A stretch of 64,000 nucleotides of DNA, taken from assembly GCA_037624485.1 (NCBI GenBank), contig JASJJC010000009.1:248001-312000 (forward strand), given 5' to 3'. Source of the stretch: JAFMKE01 sp037624485 (GTDB lineage: Bacteria > Bacteroidota > Bacteroidia > Chitinophagales > UBA8649). The notes under the pieces were generated by a model, which saw only the letters and a program-made list of their open reading frames with translations, was not told the DNA's origin and ran no database searches. Positions within the stretch are counted from its first letter, which is position 1; the number at the start of each line of letters is the position of its first letter. The translations under genes and the position numbers were made by a program. Below, in pieces: positions 1-8,815 of the stretch.

Positions 1-63
1 AGCGAGAACAGGAAAATAGAGGTACATTATAAACATTTTCTTACTACCTTGAAAATACCTGCG

Positions 64-354
64 ATGAGAAATTTGTTACAAATAGCTTCATTTTCCAATG
101 AAATTGAAATGGCAATGGTTCGAAATAAACTTGAAAACATTGGTATTAGGACACATATTAAGGATGAACATATTAATGCCTTACGGGAGTTTTCATCGGG
201 GAGTATGAATGGGGTGAAAATATTGGTAGAGCAAGATGATTATAATCGAGCAATGAATTTCCTCATAGAGATTGGCCACTACACCGCCGGTGATTTTGAG
301 CCAACTTGGCTAGATAAAGTCTTGCATAAAATATTCAGTAAATTTAAAAGTTAA
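64..354 (+). CDS. DUF2007 domain protein
   Basis: Small soluble protein of 96 residues resembling the DUF2007 family (putative prokaryotic signal-transducing, ferredoxin-like fold). The N-terminus LLQIASFSNEIEMAMVRNKLE, followed by a GVKILVEQDDYNRAMNFL segment, is typical. An upstream TTG at 49 is in frame, but the ATG at 64 gives the usual family N-terminus, so it is chosen. The molecular role is unknown. A hairpin terminator follows directly. The family call rests on pattern recognition. Confidence 0.75.
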   Translation: MRNLLQIASFSNEIEMAMVRNKLENIGIRTHIKDEHINALREFSSGSMNGVKILVEQDDYNRAMNFLIEIGHYTAGDFEPTWLDKVLHKIFSKFKS

Positions 355-355
355 C

Positions 356-390
356 AAAAGCCTTCCGAATTTTTAAGAGGCTTTTTGTTT
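356..390 (+). terminator. Intrinsic terminator, bidirectional
   Basis: An 8-bp perfect stem (AAAAGCCT at 356-363 with AGGCTTTT at 378-385) is followed by a T-rich run. It lies between the convergent DUF2007 and ArsC-like genes, and the A-run on the left arm lets it work in both directions. Confidence 0.85.
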
Positions 391-394
391 ACAC

Positions 395-748
395 CTAATC
401 TAAAGCTGTTTTTAGGGCTTCAATTACTTTTTTACTATTTCCTATAAATATGCCATCGCCAATAATACTTACGGGCCTTTTTAGAAAGGTATATTCATCT
501 AATATGTAGGTTTTGTAATCTTCTTCGTTAAGGTTTTTGTCTTTCAGATTAAGCGCCTTATATTTCATAGCGGTGCGACTAAACAATGCTTCATAAGACC
601 CTGCACGCTGCCTCATTTCTTCCAACTGAACAGAAGTAATGCGATCTACTTTAATGTTTTGCAATTCAAAATTATTTGCTTCAGCATCTATCTCCTTCAA
701 AATCCGTTGACAAGTGCTACACGATTTTAAAAAGTAAATTTTCTTCAT
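395..748 (-). CDS. ArsC/Spx-family thioredoxin-fold protein
   Basis: 117-residue protein of the arsenate reductase (ArsC)/Spx/YffB family. The N-terminal strand is followed by C10-S-T-C13, and the C-terminal half carries the family-typical LKRPVSIIGDGIFIG segment with the conserved Arg-Pro. A longer reading from 769 would overlap sufE; the start at 748 gives MKKIYFL, the normal family N-terminus, one base after sufE. The CxxC motif is Spx-like, but neither arsenate reduction nor RNA polymerase binding can be decided from sequence. It is the last gene of a six-gene leftward operon. Confidence 0.8.
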   Translation of the reverse strand: MKKIYFLKSCSTCQRILKEIDAEANNFELQNIKVDRITSVQLEEMRQRAGSYEALFSRTAMKYKALNLKDKNLNEEDYKTYILDEYTFLKRPVSIIGDGIFIGNSKKVIEALKTALD

Positions 749-749
749 A

Positions 750-1157
750 TTACACGTATTGTTTTGCAAAGTTTTTCATTTGTTTAATCATGGCTGTTAA
801 GCCGTTGCTTCGCTGTGAGCTTAAGTGCTCATGAAGTTGTATGGCTTGAATAAATTCCAATGGATGGTCAACCACTTTTTTAGGACTAATATTGGACAAT
901 ACCTGAACGAGCATAGCGATTATCCCTTTGGTTATCACAGTATTACTATCCGCTTCAAAAAAGACCTTGCCATCTCGACTATAGGCATGAAGCCAAACCT
1001 TACTTTGACATCCCTTTACAAGTAGTTCATCCCGTTTATATTTCTCATCTAAAGGGGTGAGCTCATTGCCGATGTCAATGATGTGCTCATACTTGTCCAT
1101 CGGATCATCAAAGAGGCCAAACTCCTCCACATACTCTTTTTCTATATCACTCAACAT
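750..1157 (-). CDS. sufE: SufE-family cysteine desulfurase sulfur acceptor
   Basis: 135 residues, normal SufE length. SufE accepts persulfide sulfur from the cysteine desulfurase SufS and hands it to the SufBCD Fe-S scaffold in the cytoplasm. The active-site Cys is C50 in VKGCQSKVW, preceded by the family sequence LTPLDEKYK. It lies 5 bases after the metalloprotease gene and one base before the ArsC-like gene, so it is co-transcribed. The rest of the suf operon is not in the window. Confidence 0.93.
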   Translation of the reverse strand: MLSDIEKEYVEEFGLFDDPMDKYEHIIDIGNELTPLDEKYKRDELLVKGCQSKVWLHAYSRDGKVFFEADSNTVITKGIIAMLVQVLSNISPKKVVDHPLEFIQAIQLHEHLSSQRSNGLTAMIKQMKNFAKQYV

Positions 1158-1162
1158 TATAT

Positions 1163-3193
1163 TTATTTTTTTAATAGTTTAAATCGGTAAGAGTTACTTT
1201 CAGACGTAAGCGTCATGAAATATGCGCCAGCCGAAAGCTTTGGGAAATTTAACTGGGTCACTTGAGCTTTTAGATTATAGCTAAAAAGGCATTCACCTTT
1301 GATGTCGAATAACTTTATCTGGCTGTTTCTATACTCCTCTGTTTCGAAGCGCACAAGAATATCTTCGCCATAATTAGTAAATCCATGTGTATTTAACAAT
1401 TGAACTCGATTATCTTGAGAAAATTGATTTTGCAGACCAGAATAAAAATCCAAGCAGGTACCCAATAAAAATTTACGCATAAAAAGGATGTCAAAAATCT
1501 CGCAAGTATGAATCCCGCCATACAATAGGGTATCTGCCAGAAATAAATTTTTGGCAGCCTGACTAATTGTTGTATTGGGCATATTATAGTACATGACCTC
1601 AATAGCCAGTTTATCGCTTATCGTAGCGCCTAAATTGTTATGCAAATCATTTAAGGTGGCAGACCATACTTCCCCGTTAAAATAAATGTTTTGGTTAATT
1701 GAAATATCCAATTTAGTTTTATTTGAATTACTAATTCTTCCTAGCCAAAATTCATTATGCCCATCCCAAGTAAACACTTCATTCGATGCAAAATTTGTAA
1801 ACTGTTTTGAATAAGAAGTTGCTAAGTAGTCTCCAAAACCTTCATCTAAGGCTCGACGTTCTTCAGCAACATTGCTTTCTGGTGAAGCAAATGCACTAAT
1901 AGCATGCCCATACTCGTGTATAATTACATCTGCATCTTCCGCATCGTCAACTCCACCTTGCCCAAATATCAGTCGGGGAGGAGAGGTGGGTGCAAAAAAT
2001 GAATTGTCAGCTCCATTATTCCCATGTGCGTCGACTAAAATTACTTCTAATGCTAAATCAGCAAATCCTAGACTTTCCCAATAAGCTTGGAATCTATTTA
2101 AATGGTAAAAGGCGTTGACATCCTCAAAATCAACTTCACTTCTATTAAAATTAAAACTGTCAGTTGGGCTAGTACTTGGATTGGTGAAGGGCGGACTTAA
2201 ATCACGAATGACAAAAAAATTGTTACTCAAGTTGAACTTCCCGCCAGCATAATCAACTGGAATTTCTCCCCAAAACTGCTCTTGTGCTAGGGCAGGGTAA
2301 TTATAATCATCCATGACTATTTCTGTAATGAAAGCAGCGACATTATCTGTGATAGCCGTATTAAATCCTATGACAACTCCTTGCCCATTCAGGAAAATGT
2401 TTGTGAATACCTGCCGAATAATAGGGTCTGTAAAATCATTTAAATAGCTTTCGGCAGGCACATTGAAGGATACTCCACCATAATTATAAGTCGCACTATT
2501 TGTTGTTATTGTAGTTCCTCCCGGATTGTTTATGTTTTGAATGACCAAAGCACTAGTATCAAAACGAAAAGCATCTTGATAGTTGCCCCCATAAACCATA
2601 CTTGCACTGCTCAAAGGGTCTGGTTTAAACACTTTGGCATAAGCCGTAGTATCGTTATGAAATTTTAGATTGTTTTGGTAATAGTCGTGATTATTTAACC
2701 AATATCGGTCGTAATAGGCATCGTTTTTTTCCTCTTGAATGTATTCTTTCCTGGCTAAAGCAAAACGATCTTCTCTATATACATAAACGCTATTTTTTTG
2801 AATCTCACCGCGCTCGATATTAATAGTTCTCCATGCCTCGGGATTGGGCAAATTGGATTGCACTAAACGAATATTTCCTGCATGATCGCAATGAATCTTT
2901 ACGAAAACTTGCTCCATCGGTATATGGTTTAAGTCGACTTGGAAAGTATAATGCACACCGCCTGCACTATTCCTTACATAAGTTTCATTAAAATTAACAC
3001 CTTCATATACTTGATTGGAGAATAAAGAGCCTAAAAGAGCTTTCTTTTCTTCCAGGGATTCAAACTTCGAAATACTTAATTTACCGCTTTCATAGGGATA
3101 GACATACGGGCCTATATCTTGAGCTAAAACAGATGATATGTTTAGGGTTATCAGGAGAGCGGTACAAATCAATATGTATGTATTTCTATGCAC
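1163..3193 (-). CDS. Secreted gluzincin metalloprotease with T9SS sorting domain
   Basis: 676-residue secreted protease. A signal peptide (about residues 1-24, ending VLAQ) is followed by a long propeptide-like region and a fungalysin (M36)-like catalytic part: NAFYHLNRFQAYWESLGF, then the zinc motif H426-E-Y-G-H430 and the third ligand region E451-G-F-G-D. The C-terminal ~75 residues form a T9SS type A sorting domain ending in a short basic tail (RFKLLKK). The protein is predicted to leave the cell through the T9SS encoded further along. It sits inside a leftward operon between the YigZ-like gene and sufE, an unexpected place for a secreted protease. Substrate unknown. Confidence 0.88.
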   Translation of the reverse strand: MHRNTYILICTALLITLNISSVLAQDIGPYVYPYESGKLSISKFESLEEKKALLGSLFSNQVYEGVNFNETYVRNSAGGVHYTFQVDLNHIPMEQVFVKIHCDHAGNIRLVQSNLPNPEAWRTINIERGEIQKNSVYVYREDRFALARKEYIQEEKNDAYYDRYWLNNHDYYQNNLKFHNDTTAYAKVFKPDPLSSASMVYGGNYQDAFRFDTSALVIQNINNPGGTTITTNSATYNYGGVSFNVPAESYLNDFTDPIIRQVFTNIFLNGQGVVIGFNTAITDNVAAFITEIVMDDYNYPALAQEQFWGEIPVDYAGGKFNLSNNFFVIRDLSPPFTNPSTSPTDSFNFNRSEVDFEDVNAFYHLNRFQAYWESLGFADLALEVILVDAHGNNGADNSFFAPTSPPRLIFGQGGVDDAEDADVIIHEYGHAISAFASPESNVAEERRALDEGFGDYLATSYSKQFTNFASNEVFTWDGHNEFWLGRISNSNKTKLDISINQNIYFNGEVWSATLNDLHNNLGATISDKLAIEVMYYNMPNTTISQAAKNLFLADTLLYGGIHTCEIFDILFMRKFLLGTCLDFYSGLQNQFSQDNRVQLLNTHGFTNYGEDILVRFETEEYRNSQIKLFDIKGECLFSYNLKAQVTQLNFPKLSAGAYFMTLTSESNSYRFKLLKK

Positions 3194-3199
3194 TATTAT

Positions 3200-3793
3200 T
3201 TATATAAGTTCAAATTTTAAACCTTTCGAGCTTATCCATAAAGATAAGCTTTCAGATAAAGAAATAGGGAAGGTGAAGGTAATTTTACATAAATCTGAAT
3301 AATCTTCCTTCCAATTTTCAATACCTATTTTTTTTAGTTGATTAAAAAGATCATTGACCTCCGTATATGAACAACTAACTTGCCAAGTTTGGAGCAATTC
3401 TTTCTCTATAATTTGGGCATTAAATAGTGCGTCATGGGCAGATTTTTTATAGGCATTGATAAGCCCCGAAACACCAAGGTTTGTTCCTCCATAGTATCTA
3501 ACAATAATAATTAAAACATTGCTTAACTGAAAGGAATCTATTTGCCCCAATATTGGTCTTCCTGCAGAGCCACTTGGTTCTCCATCGTCATTTGCTCTAA
3601 AATTATTTTTGTCAGTCCCTATACGGTAAGCATAACAATGATGACTTGCTTTTGGGTGCAGCGCTCGAATCAATACTAAGGACTGTTTAAGATTATCGGC
3701 ATTATAGCACGGGAATGCAAACGCTAAAAACTTAGAAGCCTTGTCTTCAAAGTATCCCTCACTTCGAGCAGATATGCTAAAATAAGTGTTCAA
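3200..3793 (-). CDS. IMPACT/YigZ family protein
   Basis: 197-residue YigZ/IMPACT (UPF0029) protein. Family signatures are clear: NDDGEPSGSAGRPI around residue 70 and VRYYGGTNLGVSGLI around residue 100. Family members are linked to translation regulation, but the bacterial role is not established. The first 17 bases overlap the 3' end of the EamA transporter gene, which suggests translational coupling. The start at 3793 gives the standard N-terminus. Confidence 0.9.
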   Translation of the reverse strand: MNTYFSISARSEGYFEDKASKFLAFAFPCYNADNLKQSLVLIRALHPKASHHCYAYRIGTDKNNFRANDDGEPSGSAGRPILGQIDSFQLSNVLIIIVRYYGGTNLGVSGLINAYKKSAHDALFNAQIIEKELLQTWQVSCSYTEVNDLFNQLKKIGIENWKEDYSDLCKITFTFPISLSESLSLWISSKGLKFELI

Positions 3794-4661
3794 GTGACAT
3801 TAAAATTATGGAGAGAACAGCTAAGATAAAACCGATAATATTTTTTCGATTCAAACGCTCCCCAAAAAATAGCAAAGCAAATAGCGTGGAAGCAACAACT
3901 ATTCCGACATTATTAATTGGGAAAACTGCTGCGCTATTATTCAAATAATAATTTAGCGCCTTGAATAGGAAATAGATGGAAAAATAGTTGGGAATGCCTA
4001 AACATATTCCTGCTAGGATATTTCGTAAAGTAAAATTGTTTTCACCCTTTTTTATGTCATGAATAAGGGCTGCTATCAAGCCTAAAGTCGCCGCAGTTAA
4101 AAACAAGATGATTAAAAATGCTTCAAAACCGCTTTCTTGAAAGAATCGCTTTTCGGTAAATTGAACGATGGCATCGCATACACCACTTCCCACAAATATG
4201 ACCAACGGAAGTATGATTAACCATTTCTTGCTTCCTACTTCATGTTCATCCTTTTGATCTTTGATAGAGCTTAACACAACAGCTACAACAGTTAACAATA
4301 TAGCAAAGACTTTAATACTAGAAATTGGTTCGTTATATAAGGTAAAAGCTAAAACAATAGGTAGGACATATCCTAGTTTCATAGCAACTGTAGCAACACT
4401 TATTCCTAACACTTGAGTGGTTCGACCGATGAGGAAGAATAATGAAATAAACAGACTTCCAAGAATAAGTGCATAGTAATACCAAGAAGTATAACTAGTA
4501 GATACAACTTCCCAATCTTGAACAAAAGGAAAACCTACTAAAATCGCAGTGAAATAGTTTACGACTATTGCGTGAAAGGTGCTAATTTCAAATCGTTTAA
4601 ACGACTTGAAAATAAGCATAATAGCTGTTGAGCTTAAAATACTGAGTAATAACCAAATCAT
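3777..4661 (-). CDS. EamA/DMT-family membrane transporter
   Basis: 294-residue integral membrane protein with about ten hydrophobic helices arranged as two EamA halves, as in drug/metabolite transporters. The second half contains FPINNVGIVVASTLFALLFFGE, typical of the last helices. Substrate cannot be predicted. It overlaps ribD upstream by 4 bases and the YigZ-like gene downstream by 17, so all three are probably one transcript. Because ribD precedes it, a metabolite export or import role is possible but unproven. Confidence 0.87.
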   Translation of the reverse strand: MIWLLLSILSSTAIMLIFKSFKRFEISTFHAIVVNYFTAILVGFPFVQDWEVVSTSYTSWYYYALILGSLFISLFFLIGRTTQVLGISVATVAMKLGYVLPIVLAFTLYNEPISSIKVFAILLTVVAVVLSSIKDQKDEHEVGSKKWLIILPLVIFVGSGVCDAIVQFTEKRFFQESGFEAFLIILFLTAATLGLIAALIHDIKKGENNFTLRNILAGICLGIPNYFSIYFLFKALNYYLNNSAAVFPINNVGIVVASTLFALLFFGERLNRKNIIGFILAVLSIILMSLEHLF

Positions 4662-5692
4662 GAATTATTTTTTAAAATTTTAATTTGGTCTCCCCAAATT
4701 TCATACTTAGCTAATAACTCACCTGCTATAACAGGAGCAAGTATACCTTCGCTTAACTGATTTTGCCCAATTATAATTTTTGCTTCATCCCAAAGGTTCA
4801 AATCTATAAATTGCTGCAGGGTGAATGCTCCACCTTCAATGAGCACCGAATGGATATTATCAAGATGCAATTTGGTCATTACTTGCTGAAGAACTGTATG
4901 TTTCCTATTCATCTGAATAAATGTTTTGTTATGAAAGGAAGCAGAATCCTCATAACTAAAAACATATGTAGGCAACTCATCTTTTAGCACCTGTTTATCT
5001 TTATCTATCGGATCTCCCGTATTAATAATTATCCGAATGGGGCTCTTTCCCGCAACAAGGCGATTGTTTAATTTTGGATTGTCAATTTGAATGGTTCTAT
5101 CACCTACTAAAATCGACATTTCATCTCTTCTCCAGCTATGCACAAGGGCTCTGGTCTTGGCATTGGTAATCCAAAATTGCTCCTCTTTTAAAGGAGCAAA
5201 ACTGCCTGATTGAGATTGCGCCCATTTTAAGGTGATGTAGGGGCGTTTCTTTAGGTGAAAAGTAAAAAATCGTTTGTTTAATTCCAGCGCTTCTTCCTTA
5301 CAAACTCCTTCGATAACTTTTATGCCAGCCGCTTTAAGTTTCTCTATGCCCTTACCTGCTACCAAGGGGTTAGGGTCACTGCATGCGACCACCACGGTAG
5401 ATATTCCCTCTTGAATAATTAATTCGCTGCACGGTGGAGTTTTGCCGTAATGCGAGCAAGGTTCTAGACTAACATATAGAATGGAAGATTTCGGAATATT
5501 TCCCTGCTTAGATTTCGCGTCTTCAATGCAATTGACTTCACCGTGAGGACCTCCATAAGGAGAAGTATAACCCTCCCCAATAATTCGACCTTCATCAACC
5601 AAGACCGCTCCGACACTTGGGTTAGGCGCAGCATCTGCTATACCTAATTTGGCAAGCGCTAAGCAACGTTTCATGAATACTTCGAAATTCAT
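4658..5692 (-). CDS. ribD: Bifunctional riboflavin biosynthesis deaminase/reductase RibD
   Basis: 344 residues. RibD deaminates and then reduces the pyrimidine intermediate made from GTP in riboflavin synthesis. The N-terminal deaminase domain has the zinc set H50-G-E52, C79 and C88 (PCSHYGKTPPC). The C-terminal RibD reductase domain starts near residue 150 (PYITLKWAQSQSG) and includes VLIEGGAFTLQQFI. The general-base Glu is preceded by Gly instead of the commoner Ala (HGE). It is the first gene of a six-gene leftward operon, and its promoter lies only 4 bases upstream of the start codon. Confidence 0.95.
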   Translation of the reverse strand: MNFEVFMKRCLALAKLGIADAAPNPSVGAVLVDEGRIIGEGYTSPYGGPHGEVNCIEDAKSKQGNIPKSSILYVSLEPCSHYGKTPPCSELIIQEGISTVVVACSDPNPLVAGKGIEKLKAAGIKVIEGVCKEEALELNKRFFTFHLKKRPYITLKWAQSQSGSFAPLKEEQFWITNAKTRALVHSWRRDEMSILVGDRTIQIDNPKLNNRLVAGKSPIRIIINTGDPIDKDKQVLKDELPTYVFSYEDSASFHNKTFIQMNRKHTVLQQVMTKLHLDNIHSVLIEGGAFTLQQFIDLNLWDEAKIIIGQNQLSEGILAPVIAGELLAKYEIWGDQIKILKNNS

Positions 5693-5696
5693 GGTT

Positions 5697-5704
5697 CAAA
5701 TATA
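5697..5704 (-). promoter_or_regulatory. Bacteroidota -7 element for ribD (leaderless)
   Basis: Exact TATATTTG on the minus strand, matching TAnnTTTG. Only four bases separate it from the ribD ATG, so transcription should begin at or within a base or two of the start codon. No clear TTTG is seen at the -33 position. Confidence 0.6.
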
Positions 5705-5777
5705 CATGGATTACCTGCAATTTATCACGAATTCTAAATAGCAAATTGAGAAAATGTAAATCATTCCTTTAATGGAA

Positions 5778-5806
5778 TTTGTTTTTAAAACTTTCTAGTA
5801 CATTTG
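5778..5806 (+). promoter_or_regulatory. Promoter of the fused E1 dehydrogenase gene
   Basis: TTTG at 5778-5781, a 17-base spacer and TACATTTG at 5799-5806: a full Bacteroidota-type promoter. The GTG start codon lies 17 bases beyond the element. Confidence 0.65.
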
Positions 5807-5822
5807 TGAAAAATCAGCTAAA

Positions 5823-7802
5823 GTGAAATTTGATACTAAACATTTGAAACATAAGCTTCTTTTGCAGCTATATAAAAACATGCTTTTTTCTCGAATGATT
5901 GAAGAGAAAATGCTCAAATTGTTAAGGCAAGGACGGATATCAAAATGGTTTAGCGGCATTGGTCAAGAAGCTATTTCAATCGGAGTAGCAAGTGCGTTAG
6001 AGGAAGACGAGTACATTCTTCCGATGCATCGAAACTTAGGGATATTTACATCAAGGGGGATACCCTTCGCCAAGTTATTCAAACAATGGCAGGGTAAAAA
6101 GAATGGGTTTACCAAAGGAAGAGATAGAAGTTTTCATTTCGGCACAAATGAACATCATATTGTGGGAATGATTTCACATTTAGGTCCACAATTAAATGTT
6201 GGAGATGGTATTGCATTGGCCTGTAAACTTAAAGCAGAAAAAAAGGTGACAGTAGCTTTCACGGGCGATGGCGCAACGAGTGAAGGTGATTTTCATGAAG
6301 CATTAAACATTGCAGCAGTATGGGACTTGCCGATCATTTTTGTTATTGAAAACAATGGGTACGGTCTTTCAACCCCAAGCAATGAGCAATTTAAATGCAA
6401 TAAACTTTCGGATAAAGGTATTGGTTATGGTATTCCAGCAATGACGATAGATGGAAACAACGTGGTGGAGGTTTATGAAACAATAAGAAGAAATGCTGAA
6501 GAAATAAGAAACAATCCACATCCGGTATTGATAGAATGCAACACCTTTAGAATGCGGGGACATGAGGAAGCCTCTGGAACAAAATATGTTCCTCAAGAGT
6601 TGTTTGAGAAATGGGGTGAAAAAGACCCATTAAACAACTTTGAAGCTTTTTTAGTCCAACAAAAGCAATTGAGCCAAGCTAATATAAAGGACTATAGAAA
6701 AGAACTAAGTGCCTTAATTGAGAATGGCTTAGAGGAGGCCTTTGCTGAACCAGAAATTACACCGAATTTAGATGAGGAGATTCGCGACGTATATAAGTCG
6801 CATAGTCCTACACTAACATCACCTGCTTCAGCTATTCAAAGTAAGAAGAGAATGGTTGATGCATTCTCTGATGGCTTGAGGCAGAGCATGGAGCGATTTG
6901 ACGACTTAGTAATCATGGGGCAGGATGTAGCAGAGTATGGTGGAGTTTTCAAAATTACAGATGGTTTTGTTGACTCATTTGGAAAAGAGCGTGTCAGAAA
7001 TACACCTATTTGCGAGTCAGGAATTTTAAGCGCAGCTTTGGGTTTGAGCATAAAAGGAATGAAAGCGGTCGTTGAACTTCAGTTTGCTGATTTCGTGACA
7101 TCAGGTTTCAATCCGATTATAAATAACTTGGCTAAATCTCATTATAGATGGGGTCAAAATGTGGATGTCACTTTGCGCATGCCGACTGGTGCTGGAGTTG
7201 GTGCAGGTCCCTTTCATTCTCAAAGTAATGAAGCGTGGTTTTTTCATACACCAGGTTTAAAAATTGTATACCCGAGCAATGCATACGACGCCAAGGGCCT
7301 CTTAAGCGCGGCAATTGAGGATCCCAACCCTGTGATGGTTTTTGAGCATAAAGCGCTCTATCGAAGTGTGGAAGGTGAGATCCCTGATGATTATTACACG
7401 CTTGAAATTGGCAAAGCAGCAGTTGTTCAGGAAGGTGAAGACATATCCATAATCACTTATGGTTTTGGTGTTCACTGGGCAAAAGATTTGGCGAAAAAGT
7501 ATCCACATTTAAGTCTTGAAATTGTTGACCTTAGAACCTTGCTTCCGCTTGATTTTGACCAGATAGAAAAGAGCGTCAAGAAAACGGGAAAAGTGATCGT
7601 TCTGAATGAAGATTGTTTGACCGGTAGCATAGCTTCCGATATAGCAGCATGGATAGGAGAAAATTGCTTTGAATATTTAGATGGACCAGTCCGACGAGTA
7701 GGAAGTTTAGATACGCCCATTCCTTTTGCAAAAGTATTAGAGAGTCAATTCTTGCCGCAACAGCGTCTGGAAGCAGCAATGCTTGAACTGTCTACCTATT
7801 AA
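5823..7802 (+). CDS. Fused 2-oxoacid dehydrogenase E1 (alpha + beta)
   Basis: 659 residues, a natural fusion of the E1 alpha and E1 beta subunits of a thiamine-diphosphate-dependent 2-oxoacid dehydrogenase (branched-chain 2-oxoisovalerate or pyruvate type). The alpha half holds the ThDP-binding motif G148-D-G to N177-N178. The beta half starts near residue 340 (KKRMVDAFSDGL) and has the typical GQDVAEYGGVF and PIFAKV-like C-terminal segments. The GTG start at 5823 keeps the family N-terminus with RMIEEKMLKLLRQGRISKW; the next ATG at 5880 would cut it. Fused E1 proteins are common in Bacteroidota. E2 and E3 are not in the window, so the substrate is uncertain. Confidence 0.9.
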   Translation: MKFDTKHLKHKLLLQLYKNMLFSRMIEEKMLKLLRQGRISKWFSGIGQEAISIGVASALEEDEYILPMHRNLGIFTSRGIPFAKLFKQWQGKKNGFTKGRDRSFHFGTNEHHIVGMISHLGPQLNVGDGIALACKLKAEKKVTVAFTGDGATSEGDFHEALNIAAVWDLPIIFVIENNGYGLSTPSNEQFKCNKLSDKGIGYGIPAMTIDGNNVVEVYETIRRNAEEIRNNPHPVLIECNTFRMRGHEEASGTKYVPQELFEKWGEKDPLNNFEAFLVQQKQLSQANIKDYRKELSALIENGLEEAFAEPEITPNLDEEIRDVYKSHSPTLTSPASAIQSKKRMVDAFSDGLRQSMERFDDLVIMGQDVAEYGGVFKITDGFVDSFGKERVRNTPICESGILSAALGLSIKGMKAVVELQFADFVTSGFNPIINNLAKSHYRWGQNVDVTLRMPTGAGVGAGPFHSQSNEAWFFHTPGLKIVYPSNAYDAKGLLSAAIEDPNPVMVFEHKALYRSVEGEIPDDYYTLEIGKAAVVQEGEDISIITYGFGVHWAKDLAKKYPHLSLEIVDLRTLLPLDFDQIEKSVKKTGKVIVLNEDCLTGSIASDIAAWIGENCFEYLDGPVRRVGSLDTPIPFAKVLESQFLPQQRLEAAMLELSTY

Positions 7803-7803
7803 T

Positions 7804-7974
7804 TTAATTATCCCTTTTTTGAATGACTTGCTCGCAGCGTTCAACATAATTAGGGTTTTCGGTTTCCATTAGTCGATCCCAAAATCGAAAGTAAAGACTG
7901 TAATTTCCTTTAAAATAGTGCTGATGCATATTGTGGTGAACCGAAGTGGTTGTAATTTGAAACAAGTGGGGTCG
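7804..7974 (-). pseudogene. 3' remnant of a fatty acid hydroxylase/sterol desaturase gene
   Basis: On the minus strand, 56 codons read R-P-H-L-F-Q-I-T-T-T-S-V-H-H-N-M-H-Q-H-Y-F and continue through NYSLYFRFWDRLMETE to a TAA at 7804-7806. This is the last histidine box and C-terminus of the fatty acid hydroxylase/sterol desaturase superfamily. A stop codon (7975-7977) lies directly upstream, and the earlier histidine boxes and membrane helices are absent, so only the tail remains. The usual HxxHH box reads HHNMHQH. It abuts the E1 dehydrogenase stop codon. Confidence 0.75.
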
Positions 7975-8052
7975 CTAACTTTAATATTTGGGTGATTTCA
8001 ATCATTAGTTCTTGCGCTTATGTGAAAGTTAAACAAATCTATGAGATATGAA

Positions 8053-8805
8053 TCAATGATTGACTTTAAATAACAGGATATTGCTGGGGCTGGCATCCAT
8101 GGCTAAAGGGAGAACTTGGATGTCTACAAAATAAAGACCATCTTTTACTTCCTCTGGTGCATAGATCATTTCGGTAATCGTCGCATTTTTCCTTGGAGAA
8201 TCTCCGGGATATTGCCAAAATGTTTTATGTGCTAAAAGTTTACCTTCATCACTTTCTCTATCCACTGACGGTACGTCTATCATAAAATGTTCAATACCCA
8301 TTTCAATCAATAAGTCCATAGCCTGATATTCAATGTAGCAGGGGTTAGTCCCGCTCCAATCTTTTATTTTATCTGAGTAGGCATTGGGAAGTGTTCGAAT
8401 AATCAGACAGTTCACATTTTCTTCAAATTGAATTTGTTTGATTTGCGCTTTGGTAATGAAAGTATCTGTTTCATAAGGTGCGGGCTGAATACTTATTAAT
8501 TGACCCAAGTGAAAATTGGATTTTAAACAATCCTTAATCATGTATGGCTCTTTCGCTATATGTCCCACACATTCCGTATGGGTCCCATTTCCATGCGGGT
8601 TGATGAATACGTTTTTAAAATTCAGAATCCCACCCTCCAAAGTACTTCCGACCCATCCGTCATTTCTCACTGGTTCAATATCCAAATCTGGCGAATTAAA
8701 AGCTTTGGGTAAATGATTTTTTCCATAAAAGGGGGTCGAGATTGAAATGGCTTGATTCAGGTCAATTTTATATGCTGAACCGTTTAGGTTAATTATGGCT
8801 TTCAT
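8053..8805 (-). CDS. Cyclase/KynB-family metal-dependent hydrolase
   Basis: 250-residue member of the cyclase family (PF04199-type), related to bacterial kynurenine formamidase. The metal site is visible as H71-G-N-G-T-H76-T-E78 and H82. Compared with the KynB pattern HxGTHxDxPxH, the Asp is replaced by Glu and one residue is inserted. The gene lies 10 bases after hemW on the same strand. No kynurenine pathway gene is nearby, so formamidase activity is not implied. Confidence 0.82.
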   Translation of the reverse strand: MKAIINLNGSAYKIDLNQAISISTPFYGKNHLPKAFNSPDLDIEPVRNDGWVGSTLEGGILNFKNVFINPHGNGTHTECVGHIAKEPYMIKDCLKSNFHLGQLISIQPAPYETDTFITKAQIKQIQFEENVNCLIIRTLPNAYSDKIKDWSGTNPCYIEYQAMDLLIEMGIEHFMIDVPSVDRESDEGKLLAHKTFWQYPGDSPRKNATITEMIYAPEEVKDGLYFVDIQVLPLAMDASPSNILLFKVNH

Positions 8806-8815
8806 AAGGTTAAAT

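Noticed and set aside
5705..5822. FMN riboswitch upstream of ribD.
   Set aside because: The promoter lies next to the start codon, so there is no leader, and the conserved RFN stems were not seen.
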